A DNA stretch of 64,000 nucleotides from contig NC_052017.1 of assembly GCF_015832195.1 (NCBI RefSeq), positions 93,624,429 to 93,688,428 on the forward strand. Direction: 5' to 3'. The translations under genes were made by a program, and so were the position numbers. The stretch comes from Motacilla alba alba (taxonomy: Eukaryota; Chordata; Aves; Passeriformes; Motacillidae). The notes below the pieces were generated by a model, which saw only the letters and a program-made list of their open reading frames with translations, made no database searches and was not told the origin of the DNA. Within the stretch, counting starts at the first letter, position 1; each line of letters starts with the position of its first letter. Shown here one piece after another: positions 49,601 through 62,110 of this stretch.

Positions 49601-51924
49601 TAAATTGTGCCTTTATGTTTAACTTGTCTAATCAGCTCACCATATCAAAACTTAATAAGTAGCTGCTTCTCATTTAAAGGTCTAGTAAAACTTCAATTAC
49701 TATGGCTGTAAGATGCCTTGTTTCGAAAAGAGCATTAAATAGTTTTATAGATATGGTTAGAAGATCTTGTGTAGTTGTTTTTATGAAAGTGAATGAGTTC
49801 ATTAATAATGGGAGTCAGAGACAGAAATACAAGTTGGGAGTGGGTGAAGTATCCTGCCTTTGCATCCCTTCCTCACAGGTTATCCTTGAAGAGTAAGTCA
49901 CTTCTGCCTCCATACTGATGACCAGGCATGGCTACACCCCAATAATACACCCAGAGGTGATGCTTTGTAAGCTACCCTGCCTCTCAGGGACAGCACTAAA
50001 GGGCCTGATCATCATTTCTACCTGTTTTTCCACCAGGAAAAAATAAATTGTCTCTGGTGCAGTTACTCTGGATTTAATTCAAAACCATGACCTGAAGCCT
50101 CTTTCGCGTATGAGAGTATATTAAGAAAAGGAAAAAAAAAAAGTGTCTTATTATATTCATGAGTATATAAGAGCAATGAGATATGCATCCCACCCTCTGT
50201 GCTGAGGGATTGGCACTGCTCTCCAGCCATGGTGACTGCAAGCAAGGCACGTAATTTGGGAATGAGCTTATCAGGGGACATGGAGCAGAAGTTCTCACTG
50301 CTCCACCACACAGCTATCTCCATAGTCACCTGGGATCTTCCCATCAGCTTCAATGGATTCTGGTCCTGATCCCAGGGAGACCAATCTTCCTTTTCTTTCC
50401 CTAAAATTTGGCAAATGGGTGCCCTACCCAATCAGGATTCAAGATTCCATGTCACTTTCTCTTCCAGAAACCAGAAAATCCTACAGGGAAGTTGAAGCTA
50501 ACAAAGAGCCCAGAGCAGAAAATTTCTTGCCTATAGTATGCACCAAAAGGAAAACATCATTTTAGGTGCTGGCACCCTAAGTTAGATTTCTCTGTATCTC
50601 TACAAACACTGTTGGCCAAATCTGTACTTTTTTTTTTCAAATGTATTTTTTGAAAAAGGAAATCTCAGATTTACTGTAAATGCAGACGAGGAAGGCAAGA
50701 GCAGATGGGCAATGTTTAAGTTACAAACCTAAGGGAAGATTTTTCATACAAAACTCTTCAACTGCAGCTCTTAAAATAAAGAAAGATTTTCTGTTTTCCA
50801 CAGTGACTCACTAAACCTTTATTTAGACAGTTGGTAAAAACACCACATCACATAATTCAGTGTTTCTTTTTTTTTTAGCTTCCCCCCCTTTTTGCTCAGC
50901 TGCAGTTTTAGAATGATGATGGTTTTTTCCTTTTAAAAGGAGGCAGGAATCTACATGAAGACATTTTGCCTTTTACTTTTTGTTGGCAATCTAAATATAG
51001 TTTGGAGTGGCTAATATTCCTGTTCAGAACCACAGCACTGCACCCTCTGTTGCGCATATTAAATAGGAGGATTAGAATCTTTATGGGGGTTTTGTTTATT
51101 TTGTGGTATACATTTTTCAGAGATGAGTTCTCACAGTCATTCAGAAATTCAAAACCAAAAAGCAGGACCCAAAACATAATGATTTGCAATAAAGACTTCA
51201 TCTTGCCCATTAAGTGAGTCTCTCACTGTGCTGATTGCAGGAGGTCTAACTATTTGCGGAGCTGGACAACTTGTTTTCCACATAAGTGGCTCATGACACT
51301 TATTTGTCTTCAGAAAGGCTGCAAGTTACATATTTGCTGCTGTTTGCTCTCAACCAACATGCTGCTGGGTGATCATGAACACCCTTGTTTACCACTACAT
51401 CCAGTGGCAACTGAAAATACTCAAATTTTGGGAGCTGTGCTTAAAACCAACAGTGGAACTTCATGCAGGGCAGTGGAGGTTTCTCCCAGTACATGGACCT
51501 CATGGGATTTTGCCAATTGACTGCTGCTAGCCTGATTCCAGGAGATTTTAAGCTCCTCAGTTCATTTCCTGAGAAATGAATTAAGGGCGTAAACACTTCA
51601 CCACATACAGCAAGCAGACATAAAATTATACAGGTTTCCCTGTGTCAGATGAAGCACTGCTAAATCAGGTTGCTTTAAAGTTTCGTCCAACAGTTCTCAG
51701 ACCTCCAAATTTCTGTCATAGGTGCTACTTCTGGAAGCTGCTACCTCCAGCCATTCTCCTTGCTAGAGTATGCAGTAATGCTGAAGGAACTGCATGCTGA
51801 AAAGAAGCTTATTGTAACCAGTAGTTAAAAATGAAGATGACTCAAAAAACCAGAGGGTTCCAAGTTGATTACACTATATCTGCATAAGAAAAACCTTGCT
51901 CCTTGCAATGGAAATTGTTCTAGC
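42601..51924. other. Intergenic DNA, no gene seen
   Basis: AT-rich with short domainless open frames only. It contains the ATT microsatellite (listed separately), a possible old MITE-like fragment at 48503-48560, and AT-rich homeodomain-site-bearing blocks at about 45215-45300 and 45775-46070. Confidence 0.5.
43646..43684 (+). repeat. (ATT)n microsatellite
   Basis: A perfect trinucleotide ATT run of 13 units. It produces poly-Ile or poly-Leu in adjacent open frames, which are artefacts. Confidence 0.97.
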
Positions 51925-51983
51925 TAAGATTCATTGTAAGATTCATTTTTATGTAAGATTCATCTTTATTCTAAGATTCATTT
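51925..51983 (+). repeat. Short degenerate tandem repeat (TAAGATTCATT units)
   Basis: The 11-mer TAAGATTCATT or its one-mismatch form occurs four times, starting at 51925, 51937, 51954 and 51972, with T-rich spacers of changing length. It is a small local duplication without coding content. Confidence 0.85.
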
Positions 51984-52971
51984 TTTTCTTGTTTTCTCAG
52001 AGATGCTGCATTGGTCCCCGTGGGTCCCTTTTCTCCACAGCTGTGTGTTTTCTGCATTTCTACATTGAAAGGCATGTTCTCCACAGACAGTGGAGTCCAG
52101 CAACTGAAGAGTTGTGCATGAATGGCCAAGGAGCTAATGTGACCTTTGGTCATCTGATGATTCAGTACATTGCCTGTGAGGCAACTGGAGGGAATAGCTC
52201 TGATGGGCACCACATGGGCCTAGTGGGAATATAGAGAAAATATATACAATTTAAAAAGGGAGAATAGTTCAAGAAATAGCTTTACCTGAAGAAATATCAG
52301 CCTGATAGAGAGGTTTGGTAACATGTGAAAAAATGTTAAAAAAAAAAAAAAAGAGAGAGGAAAAAAAAGGGGAGGTATTTTGCTAGGAAAACAGCAAAGT
52401 TTCACTGGGGCCTATTTGAAGAAGCTGATAACCTTTTCCAGAAGCTTGATCGTCTCACTCTTCCTTATGAAAAGCCATGTTCATTTGAAGAAATCATCAA
52501 ATAAAAAAGGTTCAATTTCTGAGTAGAACATGAATATTTGTGGTACTAACATCTGTGGTGGCCTTTCAATTTACTAGATCAAAAGTAAAGAACAGGAGGA
52601 ATTGGACCAGTCTAGTGGTTGAGAGTCTTTATGGCTTCCAAACCACACAAGAACTCATTTGTGCTGTTAGCATCAATTTATTACTTAGGGCGGCTCCAAG
52701 AAAAAAATTCTGCCTTTTTCTTAGACAAAGCACATCCAAGGTATGATGCTTTTACAAACTATTGCACATCAGTATTTGCATTTCCTAAGATGCTCCATTC
52801 TCATCCTCAGCATTTCAGAGAAGAGATGTGTAAGGACTACAGGAAAGAGGTCAAACAGAAAGTCACATTGGCCTGAAGCACTGACAAGCAGCAGAGTGGG
52901 AAATCAGAATCCCTTTGGTCTGCTGGTGTCTAAATCCCCCCATGTCTGGGTGCCTCTGCTGTGCTGCTGAT

Positions 52972-53056
52972 CTCTTTTCCATACCATATTAAAAAAAAAA
53001 AAAAAAAGTGCTTCTGTGGATTGCCCGTGAATGCCGTGATCTCTGTGTGTGCAAAA
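52972..53056 (+). repeat. Copy 1 of a dispersed direct repeat with internal A-tract
   Basis: The copy reads TTTTCCATACCA, an A-tract of about 17, GTGCTTCTGTGGATTGCC, then a diverging segment ending CTCTGTGTGTGCAAAA. A second copy lies about 820 bases downstream at 53797-53872. I do not recognise the family. Confidence 0.8.
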
Positions 53057-53796
53057 TAAGAACCCATCTTATTTTCTAAGAATCCTTCTCTTTGAAGATG
53101 ACCTACTCAGAATTCATGAAACGTGATGGATTTTCTTCCTCTGGCATATGGATGGTTTCTCCTTACATTTCATCTCTCTTCAGCATGGCTCACTCTATTT
53201 CAGTCATCCCTGCTGCCCGCACTCATCCACCATTTCCCCTGTACTTTGTGGACAGCTTCATGGAGCAAATCTGAAGAGAGATAGCTGAGACTGATGCTGA
53301 GTTAAGAAACATTTAATCTTCATGTAGCTGAAAAGCAAATGAGCAGCCATATCTCATGGTTAATTAATAGCACATGCTTTGTAAAGTGAAGTGCATCTTA
53401 GAGGCTGGACTCTCCTCTGGCTCTAGAGCAGTGTGATTGCACATGGCTCCTGTGGAGCCACTACAAGTATTTTTCACAGGGAAAATAGATTCACGTCCAG
53501 TGAATAGAAATTAATGCTTGCATAAGGTGGTCCAGCTGACCATGCTGTTTTCATTCAAAGTACCTAAATGCTGAGTTCCTAAAAACAGCGCCTGAAAATG
53601 TGGAAGTGGGTTTGGTAAGTGCTTCTGGAGAAATTGGAACAAACCCAACATTTCCTTAGGAATATTTAGTCTTCTTTTCAGCACTGTGGGAGGTTTGGAC
53701 TGCTGCTTTGCACATTTTTTAAGTGCCTTTCCCTTTGAGACACCTAGGGCAAAGGCCTCAGGCACTTGATGTTATCTGTTTTCATAAGAAGAGTTT

Positions 53797-53872
53797 TTTC
53801 CATACCACAAAAAAAAAAAAAAAAAGTGCTTCTGTGGGTTGCCAGTGAATTCTAAGGACTCTGTGTGTGCAA
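53797..53872 (+). repeat. Copy 2 of the dispersed direct repeat with internal A-tract
   Basis: It has the same order of parts as the copy at 52972-53056: TTCCATACCA, A-tract, GTGCTTCTGTGGGTTGCC, then CTCTGTGTGTGCAAAA. The middle part has diverged. Both copies have the same orientation. The DNA between them does not look duplicated. Confidence 0.8.
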
Positions 53873-56800
53873 AACTCCCACTGTCATCACCAAAGATCTG
53901 CACATAGAAAGAGTAGCCCATGTAATATATTAATGAACAGAATAAGCCATGAAGGGCCCAGAATGGCTCAGCAGATACCCAGCCATGCCAGGTGTGGTGG
54001 GCAGGATGAGAATCTGGATAAAACAAATGTTAAAAGAATCTAAAGTCTTATCTACAAAACTGAAGAGACCACAATATATATTTTAATTCTCTCAGGGGAA
54101 ATTGTGCTATAAGTATACTGAAATACTTTCTTTTTTTTTTTCCCTCTCCCTAAAGTGCTTCAAAAGCAGCATTTGGGATCAATTTGCCAATCCTTGAAAA
54201 GATGCCTAGAAAGGGCAAAATGGCCAAAGATGACATGCTTGATACTGAAAGGTAAAAGTTGTCCAGTAGCTGAAGCTGCTTAGGGCAAAGCAAATTTCCA
54301 GGTGTAAGGGGGTTATATTGTATGGGTAATGGGAGTGGGAATGATTTCACCCTCTTGCATCACCCCACAGAGCTCTGACCTTCCCTGGCAGATGATGAGG
54401 CTCAGGACAATATCTGACTCACTCCTGACTTTGGGCTCCATATCCACCACCTTCCACACAGGAGTGCACTTTTGGGCTGGCAGGCCAAGGACAGTACCAA
54501 GAATACCAGGAATGTCCCCGTGCCTGCCTCCCTGTGATGCTAAAGGTGGCATCTCTTCCTTTCCCTGGTGGAGACCTCCAGTCTGATGATAAGTGCAGCA
54601 GCAATCTGTGATGGTTTGTTTGTGCTCATCCTGCTGATGCTGCAGTCCATATATTGACTTGTCTGGGAGTCTCAGCTTCCAGCCACTCCTGTCCCCATCT
54701 CCTAACCCACATTTTCTGTTTGTGTGTGTCGGTGGTTGAGCATCTGTCTGCACGGCACACCACCGTGTGTGGAAGTCTGGATGTCTTCAGAGCAGGCAGC
54801 TGCATTCACAGAAGCTGGATAGAAGTCAGATGCTAAAAAAAAATCGCTGGAAATCTTAGAGGTTCTTGGCTTTAAAGGCATTTAAAAAAGAAACAAACCA
54901 AAAAGCCTCCCCACCTTTAAAGATGTGCTTGGCAGAGTGTTATAAACAAAGAAAACCAGTTTGCCTGTGGGATATTTGATTCTTCTCGAAGATCTGCTTG
55001 CTTCTATGCAGGTGGTACCAGCTGATGCAGAGAAAGGAGTGATAATGTCTGGGGAAAAGGACAAATAAATACTCCAGACTTTTCTATCGAGTGGAGAGGT
55101 TGAGGTGGAAACACTGAGCAGCACCACACCAAAACCAAGCCAAAACAATACAAAATCAGTGGGGAAAAAAAAAAAAAAAGAAAAGGAAAGAAAATAATTC
55201 TGCTTGGACAATATAATCTGTTTGAAAATTGACCCTCTTTACTGTCCAACTGATTTCATGTTTTCATGTCTTTGTTTGGACATTTAATCAGTTTCTCTTG
55301 GTGTTTATCTGTGTGCTAAGTTGCACTGGTTTTATCAGAGTGTGAACCGATTTCATTAAATCACTGCAAGTGGGATACTTTTACTGTACTTTGTACCATT
55401 TTTATTTCTGTTTACTCTAAATTAATTAGCACCAGTGTCAAGCAGGAGCAAAGCACATCATTCTTCAGCACAGTAAGTGTCCATTGGTTTAACTCAATCA
55501 GTGCAAGTTCCAATTTAAGAGCAGCCAGAGTGGGCCAGGCCAAAATCCACTGCTATCCTGGTGATCAGAATATTCCAAAGCAGTTCTTTGGTATAGGCAC
55601 AGTGAGAGGACAAGCACATGACACACCCTTTTATGAATCAGGGGCTTCACCTCTTTTTGCTTGTGGATACTCTATTTTGATAGGACTTATTGACCTGTTT
55701 TCCCATTTTTTTTTCCAAGGCAGTGTTAATCTCAACATTTACCCATTCAATTAGGCATCTGACAAAGGGGATTTTCTCATTCTGCACTCGTGTAGGTGTG
55801 TTGAAAGTTTTCTTAAGGAAAAAACCATCTTGATCCTACATTTCTAACGTGCTTGGGATCCTCTCTTTCCAGCTGTTAGCATTAAGTGGCCCCACCTTCT
55901 CCTTGGTAAAATGCAATTCAAAGAGTAAAATGTGGGGGTTTTTATATTTGTCCAGGCTTCTGCTAAATCAAATATTTAGTATCTCAAGAGCAGATTAAAG
56001 CCTCTCTCATTTAATAAACAGTGTTTAATATTGCCCTGACTTCTCAGCTTGTACCTTTCAAACAAGACAATAAAACTCCCACACAGGCAGCTGGCATTAC
56101 ATGTGTTTGTACACAAAAATGAAGAAGCAGCAAACAACTGTGTGCGGATGAAGGCTGAACTTTCCTCCACCAACCAGCAGGAGACCCTTCCAGGATTTTG
56201 TTTCAGTTGTCTCTTTCCCAGAAGCCACATTTTCTGCCTTTACTGGATGGTTTGGCAACCTGATGTCACTTATGTGGGTAAAAACTGCAAGTAGCAATTC
56301 CCACCAGAGAAGGTGGCTTCTCCCACCGTGTCCTGGGTAACCCAGGGCTTGTAGCTCTTTGATATCTTCTGATATTTTCACTGCACAGCTATAAAAGAGG
56401 CACCCCTTTCCTTTTGCCATTCTGGCTGAATAAGCACAAAGGCTGCTTTCGTCCAGAGAGCGGCTTGCATCACCTCTGGGGAGACAGTCCCCTGATGTGT
56501 GCTGAGGTTAAGGCACCATCACCACAGCAGCATGGTAAGGTGGAAAAAAATCACCTCTCTTAAATCCTGAGCCTTGTCTGAACACGGGACTTTTGGGGGG
56601 GATGGGAGGGAGTAGCAGAGAGGGCAGGGGTTGCAGGCAGCCCCAGTTGCTGCTGCACATCATGTAAGGTAACGTGAGCACAAACTTCCCTTCCTGCTCA
56701 CAAACAAGCAACACTTCACCTCTGTTGTGCCAAGAGGTTTTTGTTTTACTATGCCTGGCATAAACTTTCAAGATCTTAATGTATTACGTCAGAAAAATGA

Positions 56801-57429
56801 GCTTTATTTCATACTTCCAGCATCTGGTGGTCGTGAGGAAGAGAGAGAGAGAGCAGAGGAGCAGAAGGATGCCATTAGCAGCAGCTCTGCTGTGGAATAA
56901 ACACCTGGACCTTTTTCCCCCTGCAAGAAAAATTGAATGCAGAGCCTACGTAGCTTGCTAGGGACCCTCACCTTCCCAGTGGCACTGCAGGGATGGGCCT
57001 GATGGGCCAGATTTAATGAGGAAAACGATGTTGCAGGGATGCAGGGAAGGTTCAGGGCTCTACATTCTCCCTCATGGGGCTGGGGGTACAGCTGGGTGAA
57101 AAAAAGCAGCTCCAGAGAGCTTGGCAAGTGTGAGCCACTGGTCTTGCTTGGGCTGTACTCTGCCACCAGGTCAGTGGGAACCAGCATTGCCACAGCTTCA
57201 GAGGGAGCAGCCCTGCCATGACACAATACTCATGTGCCCAGAGAGCACTGGGACACAGGTGCCTTATTAATTTCTTCTGAGGATTATTTTTTTCCAGGTA
57301 ACACTTTGAAACCCACTCCTAGCCCACTCACAGCTCATAAGAGGAAAAGTGGAAGATTTCCACAAAAATCTCAATAGCTTCAGCTGGTTATCCAGCAACA
57401 GGATATGGATTTCAAACCTGCAATACACA

Positions 57430-57430
57430 C

Positions 57431-57488
<58 letters not shown>
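57430..57488 (+). repeat. Compound (TA)n(GA)n microsatellite
   Basis: A TA run of about 23 bases passes directly into a GA run of about 36 bases, then into an imperfect GA-rich tail. The junction of AT and purine-only repeats makes it a likely polymorphic and structure-prone site. Confidence 0.97.
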
Positions 57489-57493
<5 letters not shown>

Positions 57494-58244
57494 AAGAGAG
57501 GGTAGTGACATAATTGTAAAAGGAAAAGCAATTTACTGTCTGATTTTTATGACCTATATTCTCAGCAGGCAAACAAAATGTATTCACCCACCACAGTGAC
57601 CAGAAACAATGTATTTCTACTCTTATCAGACACAGGCATTGACTCAAGGCAGGGCCCTAGGGCTACCCATCCCAGCACTGACTTCAGATTTGGCACAATT
57701 GATACGTGAACAGGTTTTGGTGCACGTTGTGATTCCTGATCTTTTAAAATACCTTTCACTCATTGTCTCATGTTCTTAGATGAGAAAACTTGCTCTGTAG
57801 TCTGCCAGCAGCCCATGGGTGGTTACAGGGATTTGCTCATTGTTTTTGTGTAACACAGCTTGTTGGCCTCGCAGCAGCACATGTGCCCAAGGAAGCTCTT
57901 GTGCAATGTCCTTGGATAGCTCTTGGCTTTTGGAGGGAGTCTAGGTCTCCTTGTAGTTTGAAGAGCTGCTGTCCGCCTTTTGGGTTGACTCAGCCTCACG
58001 GCAATGCCAATGGTTGTTTTGGGAAAGCTGTGCCATGCAAGGCCTCTTTATGATGGGGTGTGGCCACATTTCTCTTCACAGAGAAAAGCAAGGTACAACT
58101 TCCCAAGGATATTTCTGAGATTCACATTCTCTGAACTTCAAAGAAAGAAAAAACAATTCTTATCTCATTTACTGCTCCTGTGTTTTGGAAGAAGTAGAAT
58201 GTACCGAGGAAGATTATTTACCTGAAAGTATTTGCTTAATTGGA

Positions 58245-58480
58245 TTCTGGTGTGAGTGTTTTGATTCATTGACCAATTGAATCCACGTGTGTGTCGGGAC
58301 TGTCGGCTGACAGTCACGAGATTCTGTGCAGTTGAGTTGAGTTGAGTGCTTGTGCAGATTCAGTTTAGATGTAGTGTAATATAGAATAATATAGTATAAT
58401 AAAGTAATTATTTAGCCTTCTGATATCAATGGATTCAGATGCGTCATTTCCTCTCCCTTCGACGGGAGTTGCCCTGCCTT
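58245..58480 (+). mobile_element. Solo-LTR-like endogenous retrovirus remnant
   Basis: The segment starts about TGTGAGTGTTTTGATTC. It contains a GTTGAGTTGAGTTGAG direct repeat at 58331-58346, an AT-rich ATAGTATAATAAAG stretch with a polyadenylation signal AATAAA at 58398-58403, and a downstream TTTAGCCTTCTGATA segment. It ends in CTCTCCCTTCGACGGG text. This order is that of an LTR and resembles LTRs I have seen in songbird genomes. No internal gag, pol or env sequence is seen on either side, so it is a solo LTR or a fragment. Ends are approximate; no target-site duplication was fixed. Confidence 0.65.
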
Positions 58481-60115
58481 TCTGATAATGGGGCTTATTA
58501 AACTTCTGAGCTTGAATTTTAGAGAGTGGAAGGAAAAATGGCCTGGCTCCCCAAGCTGCCATCCACAGGCTGTGGACATGAGCCCACATCGAGGAAAGCA
58601 CCAGGCTGACAGCCAAGCTCCAGCCCCCGGCCAGAGCAGGTGACTGGGCACATTGGGCCTGACCTCTGAACATGTGCCCTTGGGGGAGGCACAACCTCAG
58701 GGCACCAAAGGTGATCACTGCAAAGGAGGGCACCAAGCCCCCAGTGTGGGCACTTCTGCCCCAGGGAGCTCAGGCCCCTCTGCTGCTGAGGACAGCTGCC
58801 CCGAGAAAGCCTGTGGCCTTCCCGTGCCCACCCGTCCAGACAGAGCTTCCTATTTGGAGATCAACACATTTGTCAGAATGGTTTCCTACCTCCAGCTTGC
58901 AACCTTGCCATAAAGCTGCGATCACACCTTCAAACAGCCCCTTGTTCATGGAACGTATTTCAAAGCGTGGCAGATCTGGCTGGCAGAATGGGGTCCCATA
59001 TATGAATTAAAGTCTTTACTTTTTTCTTCCAGAAGTTTTCAAGAGTGCTAGTGACAGAAGAGGAAGGGAGGGAGGCAAATTAAAAACTTTTTATACATTA
59101 GGAAGGTAAATGAAGCAAGTGAATGCAAAGACAAAGAGATGAAAGTCATATTTTATGGTAAACATCATGCAAGAGCTTCTTATTGGTGATGGGTGCGCAA
59201 AATAAGACACCAGAAGCCAATGAAAGAAATGGTTGTTAATACTCTGTCTAGAAATGATAGTTAGTACTGTGACTTTCTTTTTTTCCCCCACTGATTAAAT
59301 AATTTATATCAGAATACTTTTGTAATTTGAGTCTGTCAGATGGGAGCTCTTTTATATATAAATATATTTTTTTCTTTCCTGCTTTCTAATTAGCAAGGTA
59401 CAAAACAGAACAGTAATGTATTACACAAGTGGAGAAGTGACATTGTCTGGAGAGCCTGGCTGTGTCCCGATTCCCAACGAGGAGCGCTGCGATACCGCAC
59501 TCGGGAAGCCCAGACTCCCCTCCTTTCAGCAGCTAAAGAGTTAAAGAGACAGATCAAAGTGAGAAAAAGGGAAAATATTCCTTTCAGGCTTTGAAACACT
59601 GTTGCCACCATGGAGAAGAGTAGTAGAAAATTAATAAGGTGGTGTTGGAGCAGATGCATGACCTGCAGTATAGTACAGAGGGCAAGAGTTCAAATATAAA
59701 TAAATATGTATGGCTGTGCTATGTCTTATTAGATAAGAGTGCTGTCTCGTAAGCAGTTTAGGTGCAGCAAAGTGGCATCTGTAGTACTTGTGAGACAAGG
59801 AGCTGTACCATAAACAAGCCTTCTGATTAAGCCAGGGATTTTCTAAGAGGCCAGCAAGAGCCAGAAGGGAGATTCACTGTTCCAGCTCTCCGGGATCAAG
59901 GTATCAGGCGTGGCGGGGGAGAGGGGGTGAGTCTCCTGCAGTGATCCTGGCAGGATTGTCATCATTTGGGAGGCAGGACCACTGGTTCAGCATCCCCAAA
60001 GATTCCCCATGAACAAAACTCCCATCTGTTTTAAAGCAAAAGTTAAAATGCCATACTGCAAGGTGCACAGTAGATGTTAAGCCTCCTCAACTTCCATTTC
60101 TCCAGATCAAAACTT

Positions 60116-60171
60116 CAGGAGACATCACACACAGCATATGGATCAGGAGACATCACACACAGCATATGGAT
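60116..60171 (+). repeat. Perfect 28-base tandem duplication
   Basis: The unit beginning CAGGAGACATCACACACAGC occurs twice, head to tail and identical (60116-60143 and 60144-60171). The perfect identity suggests a recent event. Confidence 0.95.
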
Positions 60172-62076
60172 CTGGGGAATGCATTTCAGAGTCATTGTTG
60201 AACATCCCAAAGCCAGTAAGTGCTTGGGCCAGGGGACAGTGATGGCAACTGATGCAGACCCCAGCCTTCCCTGAGAAAAGCCTGAGCTCCTTTGTGTTCA
60301 GATCTACCTCAAATAAACCTAACAGAAATCATCTCACAATAATTTCTCAGCCACAGGCTAAATTTAAAAGTTATATTTAAAGGTATATGGATTCTATCAC
60401 TATTAGATCATGATGAACTCTGTTGGGGTTTTTTTCTTCCTTGTGGAATTACTTGTGAAAAGAAAGGAAGCAGCATTTAAGACTGAACTGAGCTGATTAC
60501 AAGCAGTCTTCAGAAAAAAGAAATGACAGACAAAATAGAGATTATCATTCTTTATCAGTTGCAAATAAACTTCACCTCAGGTTTTCCACTTGAGTTGAGC
60601 TTCCCCTCTATTTTTCAGCAAAATATTTTTCAAATAGTTCCAATGACCCAAAACAAGCATTTTTCACAAGAATAATTTCTCTGCTGCAGAAGTTCATTTA
60701 TCCCAAGGCAGACTCCGGCACAGACATGGGCAAGGCTTGTCAGGTAATGTGGAAACAAATGTAGGCAAAAGACAGAATTGGTTCCACGCAAGTTTTACCC
60801 CTCCCCACTGCACCTCCCTTCTGTACTTTTATAGAGGGGGATTAGTGACATGGATAAGCCACGGGAGTAAAGCTCGCGTGGTTTGTACATGTCACCAGAA
60901 CCCCTACAGAAAAATGCAGCTTTATAATATGTACAATTTCGGTTTAGTTTATTATTTATAATACCTGGGTACCAACAAAAAAGCTCAGACACTAATGCAA
61001 AGTTTTTAATTTCTTAGTGCGTTGACATCACTTACTGTCTTTCTCAATGTATTTTTATTTGTTTGATCTTCTATAAATTTTTCTCTTTGTTCTTCAGATG
61101 GAATAGCAAATCTAGTTCATTCTGAAGACATTCTGCTGCTATAAAGTAACTGAAAAACCTTTAAAAATTTAGAGTTTTAAGTGTGATATCATGTCCCATA
61201 AGAATATTTGTATCATTACAGGACACAGTATCACCCAGTTCTGTGGAAATGTGAAATTCCACTAATATATAAGATTATCTATTTTAGTTATTTTAATGCA
61301 GACAATTTATTGGAGTAAAGGAACTAAATATTCTCCCCCTATTCCCGCTCTGTTTCAGTGTGATTTTGGTGACATCAACATCTGCAAACCTTTCTTTCTT
61401 TTTAACACCTTCATATCGAGGCACCACAGCTGAAGCTTTTAGTGCAGGTTCTGCTCATGGAGCCAGATTTCTAAGGTTGTGGCACTTGCTGACTGCCTGC
61501 CCTACTTTCATCTTACCTTGGCCATGGTTGAGCCCATTCATATTTTGAAGTGAAGCTGGAAGGTATCTCTTTCCATGGACTTGTGATCAGACCAGGTATT
61601 CAGCTGTCTAGGAAAAGAAAAGCGACAATGGTAGCTGACAGTAGGTGAAAATTTGAAGATTTGGGGTTTTGGGTGGGGAAATTTGGCAGTGCCAGGGAGC
61701 ATCAGGTCCTGAGCAGGAGGAAATGATTTGGGCAGAAGAGGGCTAGTAAGCATCAGGATAGAGGGGAGAAGGGCATAGGAGGCAAGGCTCACTGGAGGGC
61801 CAGAGTTTTTCAGCATGTGGCCACAGATGACACCCTGACAATGTCTTTGACTTGAATCCCACCAGGATCAGGAAAATGGGCTCAGGAGCATTGCTCTCCC
61901 TCACTATGCTTGCCTGGCACCTCCTCCATCACCTTCTCAGCAGAGCCTGTTGCCTCTCCAGCTATAAAGCACCTCAACCTCTACCACTGAGTGCCCTCCC
62001 GAGCAGCACTTTTACCTTTTCCAGACACAGCATCCCTCTAGTCTATATTCCCACATTATTATGTATTCTCCTCCTC

Positions 62077-62110
62077 CACACACTCACACACACACGCACA
62101 CGCACACACA
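62077..62110 (+). repeat. Imperfect CA repeat
   Basis: A CA-rich stretch broken by CT and CG dinucleotides. It is too short and irregular to be strongly polymorphic. Confidence 0.85.

Larger units (their letters stand above)
51984..58240. other. Intergenic DNA, no gene seen
   Basis: Apart from the repeats listed separately, the stretch holds no supportable gene. A-tracts occur at about 52337-52353 and 55166-55179. The block at 55225-55470 is non-repetitive and AT-rich and could be regulatory. Confidence 0.5.

Noticed and set aside
57405..57599. Open frame with alternating Arg-Glu and Ile-Tyr
   Set aside because: Translation of the compound TA/GA microsatellite.
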